From: Melitaea cinxia
Lineage: Eukaryota > Arthropoda > Insecta > Lepidoptera > Nymphalidae
Assembly: GCF_905220565.1 (NCBI RefSeq)
Contig: NC_059396.1
Location: 15,085,706 to 15,149,705, forward strand
Reading direction: 5' to 3'
DNA: 64,000 bases
Positions 1 through 13,917 of the stretch are shown here, one piece after another; within the stretch, counting starts at the first letter, position 1, and each line of letters opens with the position of its first letter. The translations under genes were made by a program, and so were the position numbers. The notes beneath the pieces are model-generated. The model saw only the letters and a list, made by a program, of their open reading frames with translations, was not told the origin of the DNA and made no database searches.

Positions 1-3000
1 AACAACAATCTACTACAGCCTCCCGAGGACCCAGGGTAGGTATCACTCATTACGTACATCACCCGACACGCTTTAATTACTAGGAGACGTTCTGCACAAG
101 TATCATGCGTAGAATTAGAATATAAATTAGAAATCATTAGTGGAAAATCTTTAAATTAGTTTACAACTTGCTTAACACCATCACATTTGGTGTAGGATTA
201 TTATACTAAGCTTACAAAGTTTAGTTACAATAAAGTAAACTAATGCACCGATCATTAGAATTGACGCATGCTACGCTACTAAAACTTTCAGTTTTACCGA
301 AATATAGTATTTTCCATTTTTTTGTCATAAAGTCCGATTCGGAACGGGGTTCAAAATTGACGTGATGGGGGTGTTTCCAGCCGTAAGTTAAGCGAATTAA
401 GCGTTCCGGAGATACGTATCTTGGCGGCGAGTGCGGAAGGGCTGGATGAGGTGTCCAGCGACGACGACACGTCGGAACACGAGAGCGCCTTTAGCTTACA
501 AACCACCGAAAGGTTCAGTGCCTGCTGATAGAACCTCTACTGTACTGTGTACTATTAGAAAACAAATATCGTAACATGTAGTACAGTACAGTACCCATAA
601 ATTCCAAATTACTGTGTGCATGTATTGCAAATTAGGAGATGCAAAAGTCTCATAATATAGTTAGAACTGTTGTTCGAAACAGTTCTTACGACCGAGGATG
701 AAAGTACGCCGTATTCATATATGTGCATTATGTTGATAAATATTTCAGTGATAATAGTCACAGTAGAGGTTCTAACGCAAACATTTTGTCGTCGCTTTTC
801 TATGGGCTTATACTTCATATCAATTGTTTTACTTATGTCGATATTGCACGGCGTTTTATGTCTATTTTAAGGTACATATTCGTAAGTATTATAGAAATAA
901 CTGTTCGAATATATTTATGTGTAATATATCTTTAATAACCCTTTTATTACTTAAAAATCTTTATCTTCCGTTTGAAAACGTTTTTGTTGTACAAAGTATT
1001 TTTTTTTTTCTTAAATCATTTTTATGCTATTGAATCTATAGTTATTGGCACGAATATTAGGCGCTTACCTCCATCCTTCGCTAAAACAAATTTTTCGTCG
1101 CTTTTGTGAAGGACGTGAGGCACAGGAGCCAGGCAATCAATCGTATTGTCGTACAGTAATTGATCAGTCGCACTTCGATCAAAAACTCGTACGACTTTCG
1201 TTATTGGTTCTTTTCTCTCGCTCTAGAGCTGCTATAAATTTGTGCCAGTGCCTATATCTTTTATATTATTTTCTTTAAATATCTTCTAGTAGTTTGTATA
1301 GTAACAGAATGACCGAGATTGTAACATTGCAGCAAGGACGTGACTATATTGGAAGAGCAAGATGATTCGATGTTCAAGCAGGATAGTTCGCCCGTTGTTC
1401 ATCTGGTATACGCGCTATGGTATGCGATACTGGCACACACTGATATCGTTTGTTACATCATGGTATTCATAAACCAGGTAAGTCCAAAAAAAACAATTAC
1501 TCTTTATTGCACACCAAAAAGGATTACACGAAGGGAGAATAATAACAGCAAGTACTTTAAATTGCGCACTGAAAAGTGTTACGAGTACAGAGTAAAAATG
1601 TTAAGAAAGACATGTGCAGGGGCTGATATTTATTGCTAAAGCAATATTTTTAAGGCAAACTTAGGTAAAGGAAATTAATAGAAGGGTAGTGATGTATTAC
1701 ATAATATAATACATACATACACTTGTAAGTATATTAAAAAAAAATATATATTTTTTTTTTTATGTCACTAGGTCGGCAAACAAGCGTACGGCTCACCTGA
1801 TGGTAAGCAATTACCATAGCTTATAGACATCTGCAACACCAGAAGCATCGCAAGCGCGTTGCCGACCCAATCCCCAATCCCCAGGAGCTCTGGTCACCTT
1901 ACTCACCAACAGGAACACAATACTGCTTGAAAACAGTATTATTTTGCTGTGATCTTCTGTAAGGTCGAGGTACTACCCCAGTCGGGCTGCTCCATATTTT
2001 GAGCAGGAAATTTCTGCTGTGCCCTACCTCAGTTAAATATTATATGAAAATATTAATTCAGTTCCATTAATATATTGATTAAAAGTAGAAAATCTGTTGT
2101 ACAGATTTTATAGTAATTATTGTATAAGGCAAATTAAAAACTCAACAAGTCGGAAATTTGTTTCTGATGCAAATAAAGATTTACGTGTTTGAAAGTATTT
2201 GTCTTTTGTTCTAGATTCAGTCAGCGACGATTCTTTCTATACCGTTACCCCTTATGGTGTTTTTGTGGGGAACTTTAACTATACCGCGACCAACGAAAAC
2301 ATTTTGGGTTACTCTTATTGCATACACAGAGGTAAGTTTTTTATAACTTTTAGTTGGCGTACTAGGCCGACAATGCGCCATTTCTCTTACTTATCTTTGA
2401 TAAATATTTGATCTACATAAAAATCAAAACACTTTTATTACAGGTGATCGTCCTTATAAAGAGCATGTTCCAATTTGAAATCCTACCCTGGAATCGAAAA
2501 GCCATACCAGCCAATATGCCGTTCACTGCGCCGAGAATAATCGGAATAGAGAGGAAGTTCAACTATGCTTTATATGATCTACTACTTCTTCTCATTATTT
2601 TTTTACACAGGTACCTTTTGTCCGATTCTTATAATCTTTCTTAACAGGGCCAAAATAAAGGTTAACACATTTTTGTTAAACCTTTTTTTGTATAATGACT
2701 TATTTCAAATGTTCTTTGCATTTTAATTTTTTTTTTGTTTAGTATAATGTCTAAGCAACATATCGCAGTTTTGTTTTAATTGACTTGTCTTAAATGAGGT
2801 AAGGCACAACAGGAAATTTCATGCTCAAAATATGGAGCAGCCTGACTGGGGTGTACCTCGACCTTACAGAAGATCGCAGCTAAATAATTTGATTTCAAGC
2901 AGTGTTGTGTTCCTGTTGGTGAGTAAGGTGACCAAAGCTCCTGGGGCGAATTGGGGATAGGGTCGGCAACGCGTTTGCTATGCTTTTGGTGTTGCATACA

Positions 3001-6000
3001 TATATAAGCTACGGTAAGCGCTTACCATCAGGTGAACCGTACGCTTGGTTGCCGACCTAGTTATATTATATTTAAAAAAAAAATGTAACTTTGTTATTAA
3101 TTTCTATCCGATTCCTATAAGGCCTTATTCTAGACTAAATTAAAGTTATAACATTTAATTTCAGATTTATGTTGAAGTCACTGGGATTGTGGAAGGAATC
3201 CACACCAGAGGTCGAACTTCGAGAGGATATGGAGTATCCGTTGACTTCAGCTGACACCCAAATGCTTGTCGAAGGACGGGGGGAGGAAGTCGGGCGCAAG
3301 TATTTAGAAATGCACGAAAGGCAAAGCCCGTGAGTGACTTTTTATAAATAATTTTAAATTGTTTTCTTAAATACAATTTGTTAGAATTTTTGTTTAACTA
3401 TAAACATTCAAGTACCGGCATTGACGCTTAATACAAGACACTATTTTTGTGATACGAATATACAATAGCTTAGTAACAGCTATAAGTGTATGTATTATTA
3501 AACCCAAAATTACTTACTCGGAATATTAATCGATTGATTGATCTAGCTTACAATAACATCCTCCTTTTCTGCCGTGCTTAGGTAAAAAAAATAAAGTATT
3601 AATATAGAATCTGAGAAAATATTGAAATGAATTCAAAGCTTTGAATTTGTTTGAACTAAATATTTGGTATAATAGTATCGTATATTGATTTTATGTAATA
3701 AAATAGTTTTAAAAATATCATTTACATTAATATTAAAAAATAAAAAGTGTAATGGCGTCAAAAATTTACAAAAGCAGTAAAAACCGGCTGCTGCCTTTTG
3801 ATTAAGCACGGCAGTGCTGGGCATAGCCCTTTTCTCCATGTGGGAGAAGGGTACACTAGGAACTGGTAAATATATAATGCGCGGGCAGACAGTAGTGCGC
3901 GGCCGGCGACGCGGTCACTGCCCGAGCCCCGCGCGCCCCTCGCGCCCCTCGCGCCCCGCGACCTCACCGCGCCCTCGGCCCCCTCGCCCCCCGCTCCGCC
4001 CCTCACACGCCTCGCCCGCTTCTTACCCTTCGTTCGCTTCCTCTCCCCTTGGCACGTTCAGTAAACCTCTTAACTTTTAGTACTTTTTACATTTCATTAG
4101 AAGTGTCACGAGTTGATAGATATATTGAATATATGTTTTGGTAGCGGTAGATATAGAGTCGTCGTACATATTAAATTTAAATAATTGTATTCGATCGCAA
4201 ACTTAAAAAACCGACTTCAGTTTCAACGACAACAATATAACGTAGGTAGACAAAAAAAACATATTTATAACGTAGGTAGACAAAAAAAACACAAAGACAT
4301 TTAAAAAAGTAGTCATCGATGTCGATCAAATTAATGGATCATATTAATAAATCAATTAAATGATACCATAAGGCAAACACCAGCTTTCGATTAAAACAAG
4401 AATCATCAAAATCGGTACAGCCAGTAAAAAATCATGATGCAACACAAACAAAGTTCGACGAAAAAATAGTCAAGTAAATATTCGTGATTAGATATAACTC
4501 AGATCTCGATTAAATTGAAATGGGACCACAGAACAACCACCATCTTTTGATTACGGAGAAAAAGAATAATCGAAATCTGTCTACCGAGTAAAAAGTTAAC
4601 ATACATTAAAAAAAATACAGTCGAATTGAGAATTTCCTCCTTTTTTGAAGTCGGTTAAACAAACTTGTCTTTTATATAAAAGAATTACAACAACTAACAT
4701 AGCAGTTCTTTTTAACCGACTTAAAGTTACTTAATTCGACCCGTACATTTTTTAATGTATGTTCGGTGATAACTTCGTCGTTTATGAACCGATTTTGATA
4801 ATTCTTTTTTCGTTGGAAAGAAAATATCCCAGGTATGGCACCATGATAAGGAAACCAGGATCTGATGATAGAATCTCAGAGAAATCGAGAAAAACCCTCG
4901 GAAATCTTAGGGACGACTAGTGCATTTGTTAAATTTGTTCATCTACTAACGTTGCAATCGAAGTCGGTTTTTTTCGTTTGCGAGCAAACAAAATTATATT
5001 TAGTCAATTGCTTCACTAATTGTAGTCGAAATTAGTCTTCATAAAGTTCAACTTTTTAGTTGGTAGTGTTAAATAAATTGACCTCTTATTGTAGTATATT
5101 TTAATTTCGAAAAGAATTTTATTTTAATTTTAAGATATAAAGATAAATATGTTTTTTTAATACATATTGAGTATTAAACAAGGTCGCCAGATGCTGAGAC
5201 CAGTGAGGCCTCGAAAATGCCAAAAAAGACAGGGGAATTAGAAGAACCAGATGAGCGAGTGGAAGACGATCCAGAACCCGGCCCTTCTAAAGTCCTAGAC
5301 GACGATCACTACAAGTATTGTATTATTTTATTCAAACCTATGTCCTCATCGTTTTTGATAGTTCTGTATTCTAATTTGAAGTTTGCTGTTAAACGATTTT
5401 GCATAGTCTCAATCTACTAAGGACTGTTAATGAATGTATGTATGTTCTCTATGTAAACTCGCTAGTCAGTAGTAGAACCTATTAAACAAGAAAAAAAAAA
5501 CAAAAACATGAGTGAAAAAAGAAATTCTACATGCATAAATATCTGCCTCTAAAATATAATTATTATATGTACTCAAAATTTATTGATAATTTCTTTTATT
5601 TTCAGAGTTAACGACGACCAAGAACCAATAATTGCAGTGGCAACGACATTAGAGGACACATACAAACACTATCCACAAGTTATTGTTCTATCGTAAGTAG
5701 AAGATTTCTGTCACGACTTTATTATAAAACGAAATTGTGTGCTAATTTAATTAGTTAGTGTCTATCTAAAGGTAGACTTAGTTGTATTCATTTTTATTTT
5801 ATATAATTCATTTTACATAAACCGCTCGTCGAATCTGTCAATTTCTTTCATTTCTAAATTTAAATTAGTACAAAAGAAAATGTCAATGAAGAAAAGATTA
5901 TCATATTTGAGATCTTACAAGGCATCTGCATCTTTCTCAACAAATTTTTGACGACGCATAAGCGCAACGGATTGACTGGCTTGTGGCTGTTACGCTGACG

Positions 6001-9000
6001 TTTGCGGATTCGATCCCCGCAGATGTTTGTCATCTGGGCGTTTGTGCTTGTATATTGTACGTGTCTCCGGACCCTGGACACAGGGATAAATCCTAGTGGG
6101 GGCCGCTGAGTGGGAAGTATTTATTTATTATTAATCTAGATGTGTCCGTTGGTGCAGTTTGTAGTGGCCTTGCTTTCTGGATCTGCTCCTGCTTAGTCTG
6201 GATGTATTATTTATATTTCATTTATTTGTATTATTTACTAGCTGACCCGGCAAACGTTGTCTTGCCGCTAAACGCTATTTAAAAATAGGGGTTGATGGTA
6301 GAGGGTTGAAAATTTAGGGTTGTATGTATTTTTTAATGTTGTATCATAAAAAAATAGAAATTAAAAATTTTGTCTAAAAAATAAAAAATAAAAATTTAGG
6401 GGTGGACTACCCCTAAAATTTAGGGGGATGAAAAATAGATGTTGGCCGATTCTCATAGATACCGGATAAGCACAAAAAATTTCATCAAAATCGGTCAAGC
6501 CGTTTCGGAGGAGTATGGCAACGAAAACTGTGACACGAGAACTTTATATATTAGATATGTATATTAATCAAAAAATTAGTTATATCAGTCGGCTGTTGCT
6601 TATAACACAAGCATCAAATCGTTTAACGTAGGAACAGACGAGCACATGTGCAAGTTATAGGTATAAAACAGCCATAGCCCGCAGTTCTGTGTGCATCGCT
6701 GACCGGTCCGTGTGCGGCGCAGGGTGCGGCGCTACCTGCGGCCCGCGCGGCAGTTCTTCGAGCGCATGCTGGCGCCGGGCGCGCGCGTCACGGCCGACAT
6801 CTACGCGTACATGTTCCTCTGCGACTTCTTTAACTTCCTCGTCGTCATATTCGGATTCGCTGCGTTTGGGGTGAGTAGCTCCTTCAATATTTACCAGGAT
6901 TTTCTTAAATAATTCTCAGAGATTAGAACGTGTAACAATTTGAAGTATAATTGTTATTTGTTTTTGTCGCATTGCATATACTATGCCTACTTAAAGCTAC
7001 ATTACCAAGTAATCTTTTTGTTCCAATTATAATTGTATTATTTTTGCCCAGCAATGGGGCGTTAAACTCACATTAGTATTGTTCAGTCAGTCAGTCAGTC
7101 AGTTCAGCCTATTGCAGTCCACTGCTGGATATAGGCCTCTCCAAGTTCGCGCCAGACATCCCGGTTTTCCGCAATCCTCATCCAGCCTACACCGGCAATC
7201 TTACGTAGATCGTATCATCGTCCTCCGGCACGTTGGACCGACGATCTACGTAAGATTGCCGGCGTATTATTCAGATTGGCTGCAAATCATACTTATTTCA
7301 TTAAAATTAATTGTGACAATAATTGTATATTTTGAAAGAAATTTGGTATATGAAGGTAAATGATAACTCATGATGAATCAACTTAGTAGATTAAAATTCA
7401 ACGACTTTATCCATAATAGTTTTAAAAAACGTGACAAATTAAAATAATATTTGCATTCCTACCTGGACACTGTTGCAATCTATCGGATATATACTTACCA
7501 CTACCCCTATGAGTAACGGTCGCTATCAGGTGTAGATGATAACAACCAGGACCGACGGCTTAACGTGCTCTCCGAGGCACGGCGAGGAGACCCACAAGGA
7601 TTGCACAAACACTCACCTAGGAAGACTCAGTTTAACTTCAATTGTAATCAGATTTCATGAATAAATGTATTATTATTAAATTATGATATCGACAGACACA
7701 CCAAGGAGATGGCGGCGTCACAGCTTATCTTGAAGAGAACAAAGTACCAATACCGTTTTTGGTGATGTTGATCCTACAATTCGGTTTAATAGTGATCGAT
7801 CGAGCTCTGTACCTACGCAAGTTCATGCTTGGAAAAATTCTATTTCAATACGCTCTCATCATCGGCGTACACATTTGGATGTTCTTCGTGCTTCCTTTCA
7901 TCACTGAGAGGTTTGTATTTGATTTTGTTCTTAACTATTCTGCATTAATATTTTAATAAACTAAATTCTCTACATTTATATACAAGTTAACTGTTAACTG
8001 ACCTTTAAAGTCTTAAGAACTTTTTTGACTGGAATTAATTATTTATCACGAGTACCTAGTAGTCAAAACCATCTGCTTAGCATAATGAATTTCTGTTAAA
8101 AATATATCTGAAATGAAATTAAAACATATGGTGATACACACACTTAAAGAGCGTCAAAAATACATATATATACAAAAAAAAACAACAACAATAATAAATG
8201 AAAGCCAATGTAGAAAAAATATTAAACAATAAAATAAAAATGTACATTTTAACATTAGGTACCTTACAAACTTAGGTAATGTACCCAGTGTTATAAGCAA
8301 CCTTAACTTAGTCTTTATGTTTAAGTTACTCTAAATCCTAACGTCTCTTTAGACATTACCTTTCTATTATATCCTCGGCTTTATTAAATAATATATAATA
8401 AATAAAATAAGGTAATGTCCCTACTTTTAGGTCGAGAGAGAAAAAAGCCGGAGTGAAAAACTCGGTACCGTATCCGTTTTAAACTGAAATCAATTAAGAA
8501 ACCTGAGATTATTTTTTAATATTATCTTTCCAAATTGCTAGGAATCACACGAGTGTCTCAAAAAAATAACAAAAACCTAATTTGTGTGAACACAATTTCT
8601 GAAAATGTTCTCAATCTCTACAGAACGTTCAACACGCTGATCCCTCCCCCGCTGTGGTACATGGTAAAGTGCGTGTACTTACTGCTGTCGGCGTACCAGA
8701 TCCGCTGTGGCTACCCACGCCGCATCATCGGCAACTTCCTCTGCAAGTCCTACCGCTTCCTCAACATGATCTGCTTTAGAGGGTGAGTGTACTTGACTAT
8801 CTCGATTTCTAGTTTTGCTAGGCTCAAATAATCAAAATCAAAAACAGTTTTATTCAAGAGAACTTTCGAATCGTCATTTAACAAATTAAAACTTTAAAGT
8901 AAATTATTATTTTTGTAAATGTAAAGCTACCGCCGATTCGGAATGTAGATTCTGCAGAGAAGAATCGGCAAGAAACTCGGCAGTTACTCTTTTGAAAAAT

Positions 9001-12000
9001 AATATATAAATTGTGTTTTAGTACAAAATTAGTAACATGTTGCGTAAAATACAGCGTCACTAAGTCCACACATCCTTATTAACTATGTAATCCTGCACCG
9101 AATAATAAGCTTTATCTATTAATTTTTTAAAAATAAAAACTTTAAATTGATGTTAAGATAATTCCAAAATTGTTGTGGGATTTTATTATACATGCGAATA
9201 CCATAACCCAGAAAGGACACGTTTACTTTGTGCAGTCAGAAACTTGGAGTTACAATTTTGTTATTCCTTCTCGTGTTTACAATGCGATTTGTGGAACCTA
9301 CTGAAATCTAAAGTTTCGACGAAATTGTACTTAATATAATTATTGCAAATGAAACGTACTTAATATATGTATAACTGACTGCGAGAATTCTTAACAACAG
9401 AAATTTTCTTAAATTCCCTGTGATCGGCAGTTAATTAGTCATAACTGTTTTGTTTATGGGCCAAAGTATTTTTAAATAATAATTTAATATTATTGAAACA
9501 GTCAATATCAATTTAATTATCCCACAATACTTTGGTTATAGGTTATGTAAAATGGTTTAAATTCTTATTATAGGTTCATGGCTGTACCATTTTTATTTGA
9601 ACTACGCACACTAATGGACTGGATCTGGACGGACACATCTATGACGCTTATGGACTGGCTCAAGATGGAAGACATATTCGCTAGCGTTTTCTTATTAAAG
9701 GTATTTTCTTGCAATATTAAATAGATGTTTTTTTGGCTGTACAGTATTAAAATTACGAATTTATAATTAAAAAAAATATATTTATTTACGGAATAGCAAT
9801 TTAACGGAAACTGTCACTCGTTTTGTCTCATTACGGTTCAGGGTTTTCAGCACTAAATAATATTAATTTATGGACAAAATGTGTACAATTAAAAATTAAG
9901 TAGTTCAACGTTCAACGTAGTAAAAATACATGCAACGGTCGCAGCGCTGCCTTGTGTATGTTGCGCTAGCGGTCGCGGGCTCGATATCCACATATGGCAT
10001 ACATTTGTATTGACCATACAAAACTTTGCCGTATGGGAATTTGTGCTTGTGTATTATGTGTGTTCGTGTATTGTGTGTGTTTCCGGAGCCTCAACCCAGT
10101 TGGCAATCCTGTCTGAGGGCCCTGAGTGTGAGGCTTTTTTTCTGAACAACTACGTCAGCTAACAAGCGTACGGCTCACCTGATGGTAAGCGATTACCGTA
10201 GAGTATAGACGGCCTGCAACACCAGAAGCATTGCAAGCGCGTTACCGACCCTACCCTAAATTATCCTCAGGAACTCTGGTCACCTCGTCACAGAAACACA
10301 GAACTGCTTGAAAGTAGTTAGTATTTAGCTGTAATCTTCTGTAAGGTCGAGGTACTTCCAGACTCGAGCTGCTCCAGATTGTGAGCAAGATATATTCAGC
10401 TGTGCCCTACATTAGTTAAATACATTAACTTAATATTATTTATTTACATAAAGCAGATTTTACGTTCCCCATATTTTTTATATTAAACATCATCACAGAA
10501 ATGAGCTATAGGAAATAAAAATGGGTTACTCTATCTTATGGTTCGTCCGCAGTGCTCGCGTTACATGGAGGACGAGTTCCCGCAGCCGCGCGGCGCCAAG
10601 AAGTCGGCCACGAGCAAGTACCTGTTGGGCGGCGGCGTGCTCGCTTTCGTCATTGCCATCATCTGGTTCCCGCTCGTCTTCTTCGCCTTCGGGAACTCCG
10701 TGAGTCCCACTTATATACATTACAGCTGAGATTAACTCGTAGATAGAACTACTTCTACTACTACTACTGAACGATGAAATCAAAGGTCTTAACATCTATT
10801 CAACGATGAAGTAAGTCTTATGGTTTAAGGGTTAATCCTACAAAAACGCAAATTATTGTCGTCGGCAGTCAAAAGTTAATTTCCCGTATCAACTGGACGC
10901 AAATACCGCTATTAATAATTGATGGGATTTGTTTACCGATAAGTGATGAGGTTAAATATTTGGGAGTTACTTTTGATAAATATCTTTCTTGGATTCCTCG
11001 TGTTAATGAAGTAAGTAGGAAATTGTTTGCCTCGATGAAATCGATAAAAGGGCTATGTAACTTTCTCGCTATTTCCACTAAAATAATGATAGCGCAATCT
11101 CTTCTTCTTCCCATCCTTGATTACGCCGATACGATACGCCGAATCGAAGTCTATTTCCACTTCTAATTTTGCTATACATGTTTTATAATTAAATCTTACA
11201 CTTCGGAAGGTGTCGTCCATTAATCGCGTGATGTTTTTTAGAAACTATCTCCCCTTGGTGTTATTACGGAAAAAAGACCGCGTAAAATATATTACAGTCA
11301 GTAAGAATGAATCTTGGCAAAAAAGTGGTATATTTAGAATTTGTTACAGATATTAATACAAATATTACTTGTTTTAAGGTCGGACAACCGAACCCACCGA
11401 CAGATGTTACGGTAAAAATTAGAATCGGACCTTTCCTACCAGTCTACCAGATGTCTGCACAATCTCACAATATAGATAGGTAAGTTCATTTTACTTTACA
11501 AAGTTCAGAAAACAGTTATGTTACAAATGCGTAAAAAACTCATCCACATAAATTTTAAAAGTTAGAGTCATCGACCTTAAGCAAAAAAAGTAGTAGATTT
11601 TACTACTGTTACTTGTATGTACAATAAAGCTCGCATGTTTGGCTGATCATCCTTACTTAACAGAAATTGTACTAATAATAATCCATATAGGATGTTCAAT
11701 CTGAACTCAATTTTTAAGTAATTCAACTCTTAAGAGCCATTTCACAATTTTACGCTCTGCAAGTTTAGATAAATTTGGTCGCATCGCGCGAGTCGTACGA
11801 GCCGCGCGATCTTTGTGCTAGTAAGTTATAGTGTGACAACGAAAAGACCATCTTGATCATTTTCTAATGCATAATAAAAATTAATAACTATGGTATAAAA
11901 TGTTTTTTTAAATAATTCATTTGTTAAAAATTTCAAGTATGTTATATAACAACAGTCAATAAATTTAAAATAAAAATAAAAAATCAATTTTATGAAACAA

Positions 12001-13845
12001 TTTTTTTAAATTGATTTAGTTTTTTCAGCTTACGAATGAATCCAATATTTACGATATGAATAAAATAGCATTTTATGACATCGACACCGACAAACATATT
12101 AATTAATAAATAACAAGACAAACAGATTGAAATGCCTATTTGTATTGATAATGTGAGAAAAGAAAATTAAATTATACATTTGTTTACAGAAATTATCATT
12201 ATATTATTTTACAGTCATTTTCGTAATATGTTTATTTTATTTATATTTTATTATAAAAGTATCAAATGCGGTTTATCCGCTATAACAACAGGCGCTTGCC
12301 GCGTGTGAGCGAAAGAGACGGCTCCGCAGAATTTGGCGTAGACCTTGCCTCTAAGAGCGCTAGCGCTCGACTGATTTACTGGGCTTGATGCGTGGTAATA
12401 TATACTATCTTTTTATTATTTAATATAAAATGTATTAAAAATGATTACATCTTTTAATTATTATTTTTTTTTTGTATTTCTTAATGGTGTAAGTTTACTT
12501 TGATGAAGATAGTTCGTTAAAATTTCTTAGTTTTCTAAGAAAAATATCGCTTTTAAAATTGTACTTATTTGGAAAATATTCGTAACTTTAAATTTTTTAA
12601 TCGTTTAATAGAGATACAAATTGAATAAAAATCTGCGATAGTGCGCAACAAAATTATATTCCACATATTACGTATTTTTTTAAAATGGTTTCAACTTAGA
12701 GGCTATTGAAAATTAGGACTTCAAAGTATACATTGCGACCGTTTACCCAGGGAGGAGGCTGATGAAAAGGTTAATAAATTTATACACATAATATAAATCA
12801 AAATTCTGATCTGACTATGGACTACAACAAAGGTTGCTCTATTATATTTCAAGAATATAAATTACATTATTGCATCCAACACTGAGATTAACGACGTCAA
12901 AATATTACAATTTCGCGGATTGTTACCGATTTTTGTGAAATGGCTCTTAAGCAAGTTGTGTATTTGAATATCACTTGTAAAAAAATCATAATGTAATAAA
13001 GCTTTATTGCTATGATGCCCCTACTCCCCAGCTTCACGGAGCAGGACTACAACCAGCTGAGTAACCAGTACGCGCGCGACCGCACGGCGCAGACGTTCCT
13101 GTCCAACTACATGTACAACGACGTGGCCGTGGTCACCATCAACCCTAACTCCACCATGACGTGGGAGATCTCGCCGCCCGAGCTTGCTCGCCTCGAGCGC
13201 GAGGCCGTCTCTAGTGAGTACCAACTACCCTCAGGTTTTTACCAGATATTAACAACAACCAGGGCCGACACTTTTATATGCATTCCTGCTGTGTGATTAC
13301 GGCAGTAAAAAATATAGCCACCCCCTCTCTTCCCGTGGGTGTCGTAAGACGTGCGACTAAGGAATAACACAGTTCCACTACCACCTTGGAACTTAAAAAG
13401 CCGACCGATGGCGGGATAACCATCCACCTGCTGGCTTTGAAATACACAGGCCGAAGACGGGCAGCAGCGTCTTCGGTGCAACAAAGCCGACCCTGCTGCC
13501 ACCAACTCGCCTGCCCAGCGTGGTGACTATGAGCTAAACACATGAGTTCACGCCATTTTTGGCGCGAACTTGTGGAGGCCTATATCCAGCAGTGGACTGC
13601 GATAGGCTGAAGTGACTGCTTACTTTTGTATTTACCAAATTAGTCCAATAGTTTTTGTGTGTGTGTATATGCATTCAGAGGTTTAACGAAGACCAGACAA
13701 AGTGTAGATAATATATACTACATTTTATCTACACATATACATATACTTTGTCTGACTGTGATAAATATATCAATGCACAAAATTCTAATTTCTATCAACT
13801 AAAATACGTTAAAATTCTTAATTATAGGATGCTACATACAATAAA

Positions 13846-13917
<72 letters not shown>

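Larger units (their letters stand above)
9574..10699 (+). other. Piezo: Piezo exons 13-14: anchor and outer pore helix
   Basis: Exon 13 carries the anchor with the PF-x2-E-x6-W motif, followed by [17 protein letters not shown]. Exon 14 begins [17 protein letters not shown] and continues into a hydrophobic run ([18 protein letters not shown]), which matches the outer helix before the extracellular cap. They are residues about 542-633 of the visible protein. Exon 14 is strongly GC-rich whereas exon 13 is not. Confidence 0.85.

Noticed and set aside
670..870. Hydrophobic frame ([12 protein letters not shown] and on) over Piezo exon 3
   Set aside because: It meets a stop before the donor; the phase-consistent frame of the same exon joins exons 2 and 4 without stops.
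3758..4080. Arg/Pro-rich open frames in the CpG-rich intron tract
   Set aside because: Low-complexity translation of a GC-rich sequence on both strands, with no domain or splice context.
13239..13543. Two overlapping minus-strand frames of about 89 residues
   Set aside because: They lie within a family G LINE tail that also occurs at 54887-55205.
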